Of a stretch of DNA of 64,000 nt, positions 35,724 to 47,738 are shown one piece after another. The DNA comes from Typhlomys cinereus (lineage: Eukaryota; Chordata; Mammalia; Rodentia; Platacanthomyidae). The notes beneath the pieces are model-generated. The model did not search any database. It had not been told where the DNA came from and worked only from the letters and a program-made list of their open reading frames with translations. How positions within the stretch are numbered: the stretch's first letter is position 1; each line of letters starts with the position of its first letter. A program made the translations under genes and the position numbers. The stretch is from positions 983,019 to 1,047,018 of the forward strand of contig JALPQD010000408.1 in NCBI GenBank assembly GCA_023101885.1, given 5' to 3'.

Positions 35724-35869
35724 TACACTGGTTTTAAGTTCCAGTTCCATAACTAAGAGTAGCATCATCAAGTTAACCAATGTTTCTGTCTTCTCAGTAT
35801 CACAGAAAATATGAGATTAATACCATAAACAAATGAAATAATCCTAGTAAAGCTCTTAGTAAGGCCTGG

Positions 35870-35970
35870 GAATATAAATATAGTTCAGTGATAGAGTATG
35901 CTTGTTAGCTTGCTCAATGTCCTATTCAATCAGTATGAGGGAAAAAAGAAAAGAAAAAAAAAAAAAACCA
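35870..35970 (+). repeat. ID-like SINE
   Basis: AATATAGTTCAGTGATAGAG is an ID-type A-box region. The element ends in a long A-rich tail at 35939-35967. Confidence 0.68.
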
Positions 35971-37654
35971 CTCAGTGAATCTTAATCTATTCCAAAGGAT
36001 GTTTAATAGATTTTAGTCATTACTGTATTTGTTGCTATCACTGAAATAAATACTCATATTGCACAAAAATGTATAGCAGTTACTTCGATAAGCATAATTA
36101 TTACCTAGTTCACATTCTGGATTTCAGAAATAAGACTTATGGAATCTGTTTATTTTCATTTATTCTGATGGGGTTATCTGGCTACATCTAGTTAAACTTT
36201 CTTCATCTTCTGTAACATTTTCTTTTTTAGAAAAATATTAATTTTTCATTTTTTCCTTTTTTAAATTTAATGTCGCATGAATTCTCCTGACATTTTCAAA
36301 GACAAGAAAATTTCTTTTCATTGTCATACAAGACTAGCAAGACAGTTTAGCTGGAAAAGGCAATTGCCGAACAAGTCTGATGATCTCAGTTTGGTTCCAG
36401 AATCCACGAAAAAGTGTAAGACAAAAACAGTCTTGGTGCTTTATGGTTTTTTTGGATGATTTTCTACTTTACAAATGGTCTCACATTTTAGTTACTTATT
36501 TTACAGCCTATAATGTGTATAAAATGTTACAGATATCAGGCTATGGAAGCTGGGGTTAGTCACAGGCTGGCCACCATTACAGTTTTCAAATGTGCAAGAA
36601 AGCTTTCTCCAGCATCAGTAAGCAGATGGCAATCCTGGCTATACGCAGGCTGAAGAAGCAGTGGACAAAACATATCTTTTCTAAACTGTTGCTAGGAGGA
36701 ACTGACTTATTTATGGAGATGTCTGCAAACACTGTTTTGGTAGACACTTATTATTTTTTTGTCAGTATGAGGTTGATTCACCAACAAAAAAGCAAAAACT
36801 CTTGCAAACTTTTTGTTAAGTGCGGTAATGGTTTTATATTAAGTTGTTTCTTCAGTTCCCTCTACGACCGAATAGAGGACTTTCCCACTGGTCTAGCTGA
36901 AGGCAAAGGTAAAAATCTTTGTGTCCACAGACCAGAATAGGTGAGAATATGCTCAAGTAATAACTGAAACTTTGACTCTGGTCTCTTGGTACAATCCATT
37001 CAACATGTGAATTACGACCAAATAAAAAAATGTGCAAACACATATTTGAATATACACAGTGTAAAACATGTTTGTATTTCTTTTAGTTCAATATTTAGAG
37101 ACATGAGAGAAATTAGTATAGTAAAGATCAAATTGGGAATATTAAGAAATATTAGAGGGAAATTGACTTTTATGGATTTAATTCATAGTACAAAGAAATG
37201 TCCTGAAAACATGAAGAATGTTGATAAAGGCAATTTAAATGTAAAATGAACATGAAGGTTTAAAGTGAGCCTTTATATATTTTATAGCAGATGGTACAGT
37301 GATAACCTTTACATCACTTAAGATTTGATAGGATTCCTGAAACTGTAAATGTTATCCCCATGTACGTTGTTATCTCTTCCAAAAAAAATCTATAAAAGAA
37401 TGTGTGCTTTTTCTGAAGGACATGTTTACAGTATAAGAAATCTGAAGAAGGAGACACATTAAAAAATAGAAATAGACATCTAGAAGTGTTAGTTTAAGCA
37501 CTGGCTAGGGAACTTGAAGTGAATGTATAGGAAGCACTGAGTGAGACAGAATGAAGTTCAAAAGGCTGACCTAACAGAATCTGTTACAATAGGATGAGGG
37601 AAAAGTACTTGATGAGAGGTACTTTCCAAGTTTTGGCTTTATTATACAAAAGCC
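35971..37654. other. Intron sequence, mostly unique
   Basis: A degenerate tRNA-SINE remnant is possible at 36330-36420 (GCAAGACAGTTTAGCTGG). The open frame at 36590-36940 is without known motifs. Confidence 0.5.
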
Positions 37655-37765
37655 TGAAGATTTTCTGGATATGGTCATGCATGCCTGAGGCAGGGTTCCA
37701 GGTCAGCCTGAGAGGTAGAAGCAGTCTGTGCCACCAACCAACCAACCAAAAACAAATACCACACC
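37655..37765 (+). repeat. B1-like fragment with (AACC)n tail
   Basis: CTGGATATGGTCATGCATGC and GTTCCAGGTCAGCCTGAGAG are B1-like. It ends in (CCAA)n at 37733-37748. Confidence 0.6.
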
Positions 37766-37929
37766 AATGACAACTTCTAATCACAATTATTTGAAATTAT
37801 TTAAGGCCAAGCAACCAGGGTTATTAAGCAGTCTCAATTTATAGTTCTCAGCTTCTTTGACTTCTAAAAATGCTTCGACTAGAGATGAAATAAGCTGTTT
37901 ACAGTGACAGAAACACTGTTTCTCTAGCC

Positions 37930-38500
37930 AGCTACTTTGATATATACCACAAGTCTGAATCACTTCTCTATATTAAAATTTCTATAACCCACGAACATGT
38001 GACAATGCCAACAAGATACAGCAGTGGGATCAGACTTCTATTCAGCAGATTAAAAAAACACTATTCTGCAAAATTCCAGCTGCTTATAAGTAGAAATCAA
38101 AATTATTAGCTGTATATCATGTCAAACTGCAGAAAGCTCCCCAGGTGTATACTAACCAAGATACTGTTGCTATGGTGACTAAGCAAATATAGCAAGAGGC
38201 TACTTCATTAGTGACTCCATGCAACTATAAATGTTAGAATAAATAGAGACTATTTGGCAGTATGTGGCCACCAACGAGAAGTGAGTTTGTAGAGAATTTC
38301 TTAAAAGGTAAATCTGAACATTATAACATGCTGCTTGAAAAATTAAAAAGAGATATTTTTGTGCTAATTAAAGGCTAATCAAGCCTGGGGAAAAAAGTCA
38401 GAGAAGGAAGTAGTCGAGCTCTCAGGGAGAGAGTGAGCCATTGAGAACCAGCTGCTGCTCACTGATACTGATATTAAAGAGGAAAAGTCACTAAGGTTGC
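37930..38500. other. Repeat-poor intron segment with an RFX-like motif
   Basis: No recognised retroposon, and the sequence is balanced rather than simple. GTTGCTATGGTGAC at 38166-38179 resembles the X-box bound by RFX factors. A similar string occurs in the antisense L1-like repeat at 32765-32778, so the motif may be repeat-derived. Confidence 0.4.
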
Positions 38501-38607
38501 CATTTAGGACTGCAAACGGGAGGGGGGGAGACATGCTATAGTCTCTGTTTTGTGGCTGTGGTTGCAGATCATATTGCTCTCTCTTGTATAGAGGGGTAAA
38601 ACAAGTG

Positions 38608-38965
38608 TTTTAGTTCCCTTTTTGTTGCTATAATAAAATATCTGACAAAAGCAAATTATAGGAAAAAAAAAAGATTATTTCCAGCTCACAATTCCAGATT
38701 ACTTCACCATTTCAGGGAATTCAGTGACAGAGAGGAGCCTGAAGCAGCTGGTCAGATTACATCCTCAGTCAAGAAAAGTAGGAGGTAACAAATATGTTTG
38801 CCCAGCTTGTTTTCTCCATATTTATACAGTCTCTGACCCTCCTGCATACGGAAAAGTCTTGCCCATAATTAATGAGGATTTTCTCACAGCAAGCAAGAGA
38901 ATTCTTTACAGACATGTCCAGAGATCCTTCCCCCTGGTGATCTAGACTATCCATCAACAACTCAC
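38608..38965 (-). mobile_element. URR1-like hAT DNA transposon remnant, antisense
   Basis: GTTTTAGTTCCCTTTTTGTT and ATTTCCAGCTCACAATTCC are the reverse of the rodent element's right part. The left terminus lies near 38965. Confidence 0.62.
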
Positions 38966-41599
38966 ACTAACCACCACAAAAGGATTTTTGCGCATCTTTC
39001 ATCTTTGAAGAATTTAAACAAAATTTGAAAAGCTGGATATGAACATCTGAGAAAAAGTGAAACAGACTGATGTCAGATTAGGATTTATCCTGAAAGTCAA
39101 ATTACCTATCATTCAATAAACTTCTATGCTAATTTCATCAAGAACAAAAGGTGCAAATCAAGATAACCCCAAATGCCTTTGTCATTTTCTTGTGAATTTG
39201 TATTGAAACTATTCATAGAGGCTTTATAAGTTTATTAACAAAATGGATGCTTATCTTTCAGTTATTTGCATCCCTCTGTTAGTGTTTGAGTACCAGGGAG
39301 TGCCTGTGGGGTCAGAGGATAACTTCTAGTGCTGGTCTTCATTTTCCATCTTGCTTGAGACAGAATTTCTTTTGTACTCTGTTGCATATAGCAGGCTATC
39401 TGAACAGTGAGCCTCCAGGGATTCTCCTTTCTATCTTCCATCTTGCTACAGAAATTTGGGTTTAAGTTACTTGATTTGCACCTTTTGTTCTTGATCCTTT
39501 TTTCTTGATGGAGAAAATGGAATGATTGATTGCCTCGAGTAAGGGAAGGTTTTTCTGGGGAAGACAACAGCCTTCTTAGGAGCTTGCTATGCAAAAAGGG
39601 GAGGGAGAATAAGGGACAGAAATGAAGGTGGCTAATTATAGAAATAGAATTTCAGAAGTTCTAAGAGAACGAAAGAGCAAGAATAAAAGAGAATGAGAGA
39701 ATGGGAAAAAGAAAGGGAGAGGGAATAGAAATGTCAAGGTAAATCACAAGAAGCTAGCTGCTAAAGTGGAAAGTCCATCAGCAATAAGGAGAGCAAGACA
39801 AGGCAGAGACTGGTACTGGGGTAACAATAAACTGAAGAGGAGGGTAGGGTGTGAATATAACAAGCAGACTCATGACACTAATTTCAAGAGGTGGAGGTGG
39901 GGTGGGGTTTAACATCACAGACTCTGTATCAGGTAATACTGGAGAGACCCCCACACAAAACTACAACATGGTAGGGGAGAGGACAAGACAGACTAGCCCC
40001 CAGAAAGAAACCTTCTGAGGATGCTGGCTTGGGAAACACGCCTTTCTTTCCATGGCAAAGGCCTCCCTAGGCAACACCTCCAATACCTCCTTGGAGAAGC
40101 CTTCCGGAGCTCCACAGGCACTCCCTGCTTCCCATGTACAATACTCAGCTCATCGTTGGAGGACCCAGCATTCCTGCAGTCACTTAAGAAGTGAGTACAT
40201 CACCATAGTGGGGAAAGGAAAATGATTCACTGAGTCACTCAGGTATTTGAATACCTGTCAGAGACAACATTAATTGCTGATCTACAGTCCATTTCAAGTT
40301 CATTAGCAAAACTACTAGAGAACAATCCAGTGAAAGCAAAAAGGAAGGCAGGACCAAAGAGGAAGTCTACTCAACCAAAGTTTTGTGATACATGATTTTT
40401 AAAAACAGTTTCAGTGAAGTATCGCTGGCCTATAAACTGCAGATGCTTAAGGTGTAAAGATGGGTAAGAACTCATTTATGCATATATCTGTGAGACCACA
40501 CTTGGCTTTGCAGTGCTAATTTTTGTTTTCCCAATGAATTTTTAAAAACAAGTTATTGTCAATCTCTGATCAATAATGTTAATTTTGTTTTATATTTTAC
40601 TTAAATAACTATGGAAATATACATTTATAGCAAACTTAACTATATGCCTTTATAAATTTCATATGCTAATGCAACCTTTTAAAATGTCAATATACATTTG
40701 TGGGCAATAGTTATATACCTTAAAAAAGAAAACTAAAGAGTGACTGACTTCCAACAGTGCAAATATACCAAAGTATCTTTTTTACAGTCTAGCCATGTAA
40801 TACCTATTAAAGGAGCTATGTTTTCATATGGTAAAATTAAATATTCTAAAATATTTAATATTTAAGTTTATCTGAAAATAAGGTAGATTTTAAAACAAAA
40901 AGGTTCTAATGGAGTTTTATCAATTTGGAATAAACTGTTTTAAAACTGACATGGAAGACTAAATCAGGCAATGAAATTTAAGGAGTTAAAAATGAGTAAT
41001 AATACTGGAGCCTAAAACATCGTAGACACTAAGATATCTTAAATGTCTAAAATCAAATAAATAAATAAAAATTAAAAAATAAAAATAAAAAAATAAAAGT
41101 ATTACTAGAATGATGAAGTGGAAACTAAGAAACAGACTATGCAGGTATGATAAAGAGATATCATAAACTCCTGAAGATGGAAGGATTAGTCAAATACAGT
41201 GATTTCCATGAGAAAAGCTCCACCCTTCAGGACCAACTGTGTCAGAAAGGAAATGCTTAAGAGATGTGGTGCCAGGAAACAACAACCAGCACTGTAATTT
41301 TAGAGTTACAGGGTGCACATTCTGACACATACTACTGGTTGGGTAGTACAATTGCTAGTACAGAATTTGTGTGCTAGCCACCCAAAAGTCTTTCTGCGGA
41401 AGAAACTATCCACAAACTTTCTGTCTGTAGTTCAAGACATATTCTCTGGCATTTCATTTTTAAAGCCCTAGAGCGGAAACACTGTGTCTCTGTTGTAGCT
41501 CTCTGCTCACTGTTGTCTTTGGGAAACAGTATTTAATAGGCCAATGTCATTCTTCAAGAAAATATCAACTTTTGGTAAGGCAGTTAAAAATTACATTTT
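38966..41599. other. Intron sequence, mostly unclassified
   Basis: The part at 39890-40200 (GGGTTTAACATCACAGACTC, CCTCCTTGGAGAAGCC) looks like an old dispersed element I cannot name. An A/T-rich simple stretch lies at 41050-41100. Nothing coding was recognised. Confidence 0.45.
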
Positions 41600-41710
41600 T
41601 GATAGGAGCAAATGGCACACGACTGTAATCTAAGCAGTTATGAGACTGAGGCAGGAGATCATAAATTGGGAGGACAGCCTGACTCTCTCTCAGACTCACC
41701 CTCATCCCCA
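41600..41710 (+). repeat. B1-like SINE
   Basis: GGCACACGACTGTAATCTAA and GAGACTGAGGCAGGAGATCA are B1-type. The open frame starting at 41612 is incidental. Confidence 0.72.
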
Positions 41711-42079
41711 TCCCCAAATAGACTTGAGAATGGTCATGCGCTACTTATTGGTGGACAGATTCTAAGAAGTACATCGTTAGGTGATTTGGATTTGGGGATT
41801 ACTTATACCAATGAAGAGATCTACAATGTCATGTGGTCATTGTTATATAATCCATCGTTAACATCATTATGTGGTGTCCAAGTATATAGCACTGTGCCTT
41901 CTTGTTAAGAATTCTTTGTATATTAGAATTCACATGTCAGTAGTTCTTAAAACACGCTCTAAGGACTGCTTACCCCAGAATCTTCAGGTTGCCCATGAAC
42001 AATGCTGCTGGGTAGTTCCAAACTCTGGATCTGGTTCTGGTATCTACATGTTCAGTGAAGGCCTTAGGTGATTTGCATA

Positions 42080-42760
42080 GATTTAAAAAAAGCTTAGAAA
42101 AGACTGAGTACACTCTCTGCAATGAGAACTACACCACCAGATCTACACAATGGCTGAAATTTCAGCAAAACCCCATGGACCAGCAAGGATCTCAGGAGAA
42201 ACAACTACACTCAGAAAATCTGGGGCACAATGTTAGCCAGACAAGGGGAGCTTCCACACTTGTGAGTCTGTCCAATGCAGGGTCACTAATACTACCACAG
42301 GGGCCTGGTCCCTTATTACTACAGGTGACATGAGGGGAGCCCACTAAGGCAGAGGGACATAAAAGAGGAAGGTTGTGGCTAGACTGGTGAATGGATGGGA
42401 GGGTGACTGAAGAAGAAGGTGGGGGATGATTAGGGGCCAGGGATATGAATACGTTGTGGTTGTTTATGAAAAATTTTTAATAAAAATGTTTTCTAATGTT
42501 TTTTATTATTTATTCAATTGTGCGTGTGTGTGTGTGTGTGTGTGTAGAACCACCATGGATGCTTCCACCTCCTCCTTGTTTACTCTGCCCTAGGATTCAC
42601 AGGCTCCGCCCTATCAGGACCAGAAATGCAGGCCGCCCCTGCTTCTGCCTGGCCTCTATATGTGGGGTCTAGGATCCAAACTCAGGACCTTCCGCCTGTA
42701 AGGCAGAGGCTTAACCCCTGAGCCACCTCTCCAGCCCCAATAAAAATGTTTTAAAATAGA
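42080..42760 (+). mobile_element. L1-like 3' end, interrupted by a young SINE
   Basis: CACAATGGCTGAAATTTCAG, a G-rich run (GGGAGGGTGACTGAAG) and a final TTGTTTATGAAAAATTTTTA with A-rich tail suit an L1-type 3' end. The tail is split by the SINE at 42493-42738. Confidence 0.55.
42493..42738 (-). repeat. tRNA-headed SINE, group Y2 (young), 16-base deletion
   Basis: Young copy missing the ACGGACGAATTCGGGA stretch between GTAGAACC and ACCATGG. The TSD AATAAAAATGTTTT is at 42479-42492 and 42739-42752. It is inserted in the A-rich end of an L1-like fragment. Confidence 0.92.
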
Positions 42761-42949
42761 AACAATAGTGATATTATCAAATAATCAAAAACAGGTTTTC
42801 ATTCATCAAACACAACAAAGTAAATCTCACTGTCACTGAGAATCAAATCAATGGAATCTAACGCACTTATTATTCATTTTCATTACTTTCAAAAATTAGT
42901 TATTTCTTTATGTTGTAAAATGGTGCAGGCATATATATATATATATATG

Positions 42950-43197
42950 CCTGGAGAGATGGTTCAGGGGTTAAGAATCTCTCACAAGCAGAAGGTCCTG
43001 AATTTGGATCAGAGGTTCTATGTAAAAAACGTCAGGTAGAAATGGGTAAGGGCTTGCACTTCTGGCCCTAGTGGGCAGAGCCGGGAAATCCCAGAGCGAA
43101 ACAAGGAGGTAGAAGCAATCCAGGATGATTACTGAAGTCACCCTTGGTCCTCCACAGGGACACACGGTATCCTCTGATACACACACACAAAATATTT
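42950..43197 (+). repeat. tRNA-headed SINE, group O
   Basis: Sense copy with head GCCTGGAGAGATGGTTCAGG directly after a (TA)n run at 42931-42949. Confidence 0.9.
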
Positions 43198-43440
43198 TAA
43201 AATGGTGCATATTTATTATGAGTAAAAACAAGGTCAAAATACGAGTACTCCTATGAATAAAAATTAAAGTTAAAAAAAAGACTGGATACTATGTAAGCCC
43301 TATAAATATGAAAATCCAATCTTTCTTATGCATTGAATATATAATGCCTAATAAGGCTCCCAAAAGGTAACTCACAATGCAGATATATGTGTAATCGATG
43401 TACAATTGATTGACTTCAAATAACTGACTACAAAATATTT

Positions 43441-43522
43441 TGACATGGGGAAGAATAGTATAGCTCAATGGTAGAGTACTTGTCTGGATTTGATCACCAG
43501 TATTCAAAACAAAATATAACAA
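43441..43522 (+). repeat. ID-like SINE
   Basis: TAGTATAGCTCAATGGTAGA is an ID-type head with a short body and an AAAACAAAATATAAC tail. Confidence 0.7.
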
Positions 43523-43784
43523 ATTTTGATAATGCATCCTTCATCCACAATAGAGATTTTAATAATGAGAAAAGAAATAAGCTCTGAAAATCAACAGCTT
43601 AATATTAAGAGCTCATTTACTTGCATGATTCAGTTCCACAATCACACACTTGGAAAGATGTCAGGAAATTTAATTAGCAGATATTACATATCTATGTTTC
43701 ATAAAGATGGTGCAAAGAGTATCATGTTAACAAAGATCAAGTGACCCAAATAGAAGGGTTTAGAAATAAGGTAATAGGACACGT

Positions 43785-43948
43785 GCCCCTAACAACACTC
43801 CACATGCAGAGTCAGTAAATTCGTTTTCAGTTCCTTGCCTCTCATGGATTCCATGCCAGGAGTCCATGAGTTCTCCTGGCTGCTCTTGCCCCTCATGGCA
43901 CTCCACGTCTGGGGTCTGTGAGTTCCATTCTTTCTCTCCTCTAATAAA
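43785..43948 (+). mobile_element. LTR fragment of the same family
   Basis: CATGGATTCCATGCCAGGAG and GGCACTCCACGTCTGGGGTC are the same subrepeats. TTTCTCTCCTCTAATAAATG is the R-like end, and a GGAA-rich array follows. Confidence 0.6.
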
Positions 43949-44009
43949 TGGAAAGAAGGAAGAAAGGAAAGAAGGGAGGGAAGAAGGGAGGGAGGGAAGG
44001 AGGGAGGAC
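43946..44009. repeat. GGAA/GGGA-rich purine array
   Basis: Imperfect purine-only run of GGAA, GGGA and GAAG units directly after an LTR fragment. Confidence 0.93.
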
Positions 44010-44048
44010 GTAATCTACATGCTTTCTATTTATTAAATACAATGACAC

Positions 44049-44268
44049 AGGGCTGAGAGGTGGCTCAGGAGTTAAATCTCTGCCTTGCAGGCGGAAGGTC
44101 CTGAGTTCGGATCCTAGAACCCATGTAGAGACGCCAGGTGGAAGCAGGGGTGGCCTGTGTTTCTGGTCCTGGTAGGGTGGAGTCTGTGAATCCCGGGGCA
44201 GAGTAAACAAGGAGGAGATGGAGGTGTCCATGGTGGTTCCCGAATTCGCCCGTGGTTCTACACACACG

Positions 44269-44320
<52 letters not shown>

Positions 44321-44340
44321 ATTGAATAAATAAAAAAATT
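44049..44340 (+). repeat. tRNA-headed SINE, group Y2 (young), sense arm of an inverted pair
   Basis: CpG-containing copy, the only young one on the plus strand. The TSD AAATACAATGACAC / AAATGCAATGACAC is at 44035-44048 and 44341-44354. The (CA)n tail is at 44263-44318. Confidence 0.94.
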
Positions 44341-44385
44341 AAATGCAATGACACGTGCCTTTATGAGAACGAAAAAATGATTCTT

Positions 44386-44419
44386 TTTTTAATTTTTTAT
44401 TATTTTTTATTTATTCAAT

Positions 44420-44468
<49 letters not shown>

Positions 44469-44677
44469 AAAACCACGGACGAATTCGGGAACCACCATGG
44501 ACGCCTCCACCCCCTTGTTTACTCTGCCTGGGGATTCACAGGCTCCGCCCTACCAGGACCAGAAATGCAGGCCGCCCCCGCTTCCGCCTGGCGTCTATAC
44601 ATGGGGTATAGGATCCGAACTCAGGACCTTCTGCCTTCAAGGCAGAGGCTTAACCCCTGAGCCACTTCTCCAGCCCT
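44386..44677 (-). repeat. tRNA-headed SINE, group Y2 (young), antisense arm of an inverted pair
   Basis: Tail-to-tail with the copy at 44049-44340. The TSD GAAAAAATGATTCTT / GAAGAAACGATTCTT is at 44371-44385 and 44678-44692. Confidence 0.94.
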
Positions 44678-45224
44678 GAAGAAACGATTCTTAAAAGTTA
44701 TCTCAGCAACAAAACGCCACAGGCCAAGAGGGCAGTTCTGAGCACTTAACTCAAAGTCAAGCGCATTAAATCCTCTGTCACTCTGAGTCTATTCAGTCTT
44801 CTTTTACACCAGTGGATTCCTGACTCCCAGAATATTAAAAACAGTAAATCAGAAAAGACAGAAGTGCTGCAATGGCAGTAACACAATCAACATGACAAAG
44901 GGTAGCTGATAAGAGAAAACTTAAGACAAGCAAAAGAACTTAAGGCCATAATACTCTGGGGTTCATCTTGTGAAGGACTAACAACCTGAATCTTAATAGT
45001 ACTTGAAAACAACTAGTACTTAATTCAAACACAGGTGCTTATATGAAAAAGCAAACTAAAGCAGGCTATATTTTCAATAAACTCTATATATGAGATACAG
45101 ATATAGGTATAATATAGGATACTGGTATAATAGTGTTTAGAAAGATCTTTATTTGGTAAAGCTAATTTAAAAACTTTAAAGGTATATATTTTTAGAGTTT
45201 TACTTGAAAAACTCAACGAATATG

Positions 45225-45375
45225 TGGTGTGTGGAGGCACATGTCTGTAATCCCAGTACTAGAGAGGTTAAGGAAAGAGGAGTGCCACAAATTTATGATC
45301 AGCCTGGGCCACACAGTGAGTTGCAAGCCTGCCCTGTCCACTGTTTGAGATCCTATCTCAAAAAGGAATAAAAGA
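45225..45375 (+). repeat. B1-like SINE
   Basis: TGTCTGTAATCCCAGTACT and CAGCCTGGGCCACACAGTGA are clear B1 strings. An A-rich end follows. Confidence 0.82.
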
Positions 45376-45479
45376 ACTAACAGAAAGAACTTATTCCTAT
45401 AGAGTCCCAGAAAGGAAAAGGATATTAATAGAGTAAATTACTATTTTCAAAACAAAGTATCTTTGAAAAATGCAAATTA

Positions 45480-45870
45480 TTTTTCAACATGGTTAGCCAT
45501 AGTTAACTTCATACATATTTGAATAACTGCACTGCTTCACCATTTAGAGCCCACATGGGAACATATTTTCCTGAAAAGTTATTGTGCAGTACGCCACATG
45601 TCATTTTCACCTTGAAGGTGAAGCAAGCAGCGTTACTGAAACGCCCTAACAACAAACAGAAGTATGAACTGCTAGTAATTCAATGAGCTGTGCAAGGTGC
45701 CAGATGGCACTCGATGTAATTATGTAAGAATTGAAAAGCTTATGAACAATAACTTTGGTCCCTACACCTACCTCCTATCAAACTGGTGTGGGTACCAAAC
45801 AGTACTGGTAAACAACAGATTCATAATGAATTTTAAGTGTTTCTTGATCACACCAGCCTCATGCAGTGTG
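45480..45870. other. Repeat-free intron segment, possible conserved element
   Basis: Contains GCAGTACGCCACATGTC, ACGCCCTAACAACAAACAG and other non-simple sequence with several CpGs in an AT-rich setting, and no retroposon. Only a guess without an alignment. Confidence 0.35.
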
Positions 45871-46138
45871 TAAGCACACGTGTGTGAGTTTCCCCTACTC
45901 ACCTGTACAACTGTGGATCATGGAATAAAATCTGAAACGCTAACAGTCTCATCACAGTTCATGAAGCATATTAAATATATCTTTATGAAATTATATAAAA
46001 TGTTGCATATAAAAATTGTCTATAATGAGCAACTCAAGGGTAGGAAAAATGTCTTATTCATGTTTTCATCCCTGAGTGTTGGTACATAATAGGTGCTTGA
46101 GGTTTACTGAGGTTACTTCAGATTACTGTAAAGTCAGG

Positions 46139-46413
46139 GGCTGGAGAGATGGCTCAGAGATTAAGACTCTGCTCTGCAAGCAGAAGGTCCTGAGTTTGTA
46201 CCTCAGGTCCCACATAAAAACGCCTGGCATGGCTTATACTTCCAATCCTACTGGGTGGAGCCTGGGAACTCCAGAGCAAAGCAAAAGGAGAAAAAGGAGG
46301 TAGAAGCAATCCAGAATGATTCCCCAAGTCCCCTACAGGGACACAGTGCCCTCTAATAGACATACACACACACAAACAAAATAAGTGAGTGAATAAATAA
46401 AGTTTAAGAAAAT
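46139..46413 (+). repeat. tRNA-headed SINE, group O
   Basis: Sense copy with head GGCTGGAGAGATGGCTCAG. The TSD TGTAAAGTCAGG / TGTGAAGTCAGG is at 46127-46138 and 46414-46425. Confidence 0.92.
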
Positions 46414-46535
46414 TGTGAAGTCAGGTTATGAAACCTTTGGTATTATAATATTTGATACTGATTCTGAAGTAGAAATTGTTTATCATATTGTATTAGCTTT
46501 GATTTCAACAGGAACTATTAACTTTACTTTCTCGT

Positions 46536-46905
46536 CCAAATTGTATGTTATCTGGCTCCCTATTACTGTAACAAACCCCTAAAACAATCATTTTATATAG
46601 AGAAAAAGCATGAGTCACAGTTCCAAAGGCTTCTGTCCAGGTCAGCTGGCCACAATACTTACGGGTCTCAGCTGATGAAGACCATATAACTAGTAAGGCA
46701 AAGTCACTTATCTCATAGCTGCAATGCACAAAGGGGAAGGAGAGCAGCTGATACTTACTACCTCAAGGCTACATGTCCAATGACCAAAGTTGCCCTACTA
46801 GGTTGCACTTTTTAAGTTTCTACCACTTTGCAAGACCACTCCTTTGGGGATCAAATCTTTAATACTTGAGCCTTTGGGGAATAAGATCAAGCTATAGCAC
46901 CATGG
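46536..46905 (-). mobile_element. Possible hAT-like DNA element, antisense
   Basis: CCCTATTACTGTAACAAACC, GAGTCACAGTTCCAAAGGC and ACTCCTTTGGGGATCAAATC resemble reversed rodent non-autonomous DNA elements. I cannot name the family. Confidence 0.45.
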
Positions 46906-47071
46906 TACACATATATCACAGGAGATAATGTACCCTTTATACATTATTTAAAAATTATTAATATTCAAAAATTAACAGTTAACTTAATTTTATGAGAAGT
47001 CAACAACAACAAAAAACCCTGCTAGGATTTAATAAAGGAAAAAGGCCCTGTTAACTTGATTATCAAATCAA

Positions 47072-47185
47072 GTGAAACGCATTTGTAATCTCAGCATTAA
47101 AGAGGATGAGTCAGAGGGAATCTCATTTTTATGGCCAACATGGGTTCACATAAATCTTATGTCAAATAATAAAACAACAAAACAA
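47072..47185 (+). repeat. B1-like SINE, diverged
   Basis: GCATTTGTAATCTCAGCATT and GGCCAACATGGGTTCACATA are B1-like, followed by an (AAC)n-rich end. Confidence 0.65.
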
Positions 47186-47219
47186 GTAAACAACTGAGTA
47201 AAAGACTATCAGCTATATC

Positions 47220-47335
47220 CATTCACACGCCAAACATTTATTGACTGTCATGTGTCACACATTATGCTAGGCAATGAGCACTCAGGCGATGAGTCATAAC
47301 TAAGATACTTTCATAGAGTTCTAAGTATCAACACA
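47220..47335 (+). repeat. L2-like LINE fragment
   Basis: CAAACATTTATTGACTGTCA and CACATTATGCTAGGCAATGA follow the common L2 3' end string, with heavy divergence. Confidence 0.55.
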
Positions 47336-47594
47336 ATAAAGTTAGTAATACTGTAGAAGCAAGTAGGTCTTGGCCCTGGAAGAATGCCACACTAGGTCAG
47401 GAATGGCACCAACTGAGAACTGCGATGGGAAGGCCAGCTGCCCCTGGAACGTCTGGCAAAGAAGTCCCTGGCTTTGGGACTGCTCTTGTTTTAGTTGAAC
47501 TGTTCTGCTCAGTGGTGAGACAGGAGGTTGATGAAGCCTTATGATCTGACCAAAGAATATCAAAGACCAGATCACACAGGTTATTGTAAATTCT

Positions 47595-47738
47595 TTTTCT
47601 TTTGGATTTTTTGGAGACAGTGTCTTGCTATGCAGCAAAGAATGAACAGCCTTATATGCGTGGTAATCCTCTTGCGTTAGCCTGCTGGAGTGCTGATATT
47701 GCAGGAACGAGCCACCATGTCTGGCTATAAATTTTGTT
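47595..47738 (-). repeat. B1-like SINE, antisense
   Basis: TTTTTTGGAGACAGTGTCTT at the left and ACGAGCCACCATGTCTGGCT at the right are reverse B1. The 169-codon open frame on the minus strand (47342-47851) runs through this repeat and is not a gene. Confidence 0.8.

Noticed and set aside
36590..36940. 116-codon plus-strand frame as a nested intronic gene
   Set aside because: No family resemblance, no promoter features, and it is antisense to GTF2F2 without any splice support.
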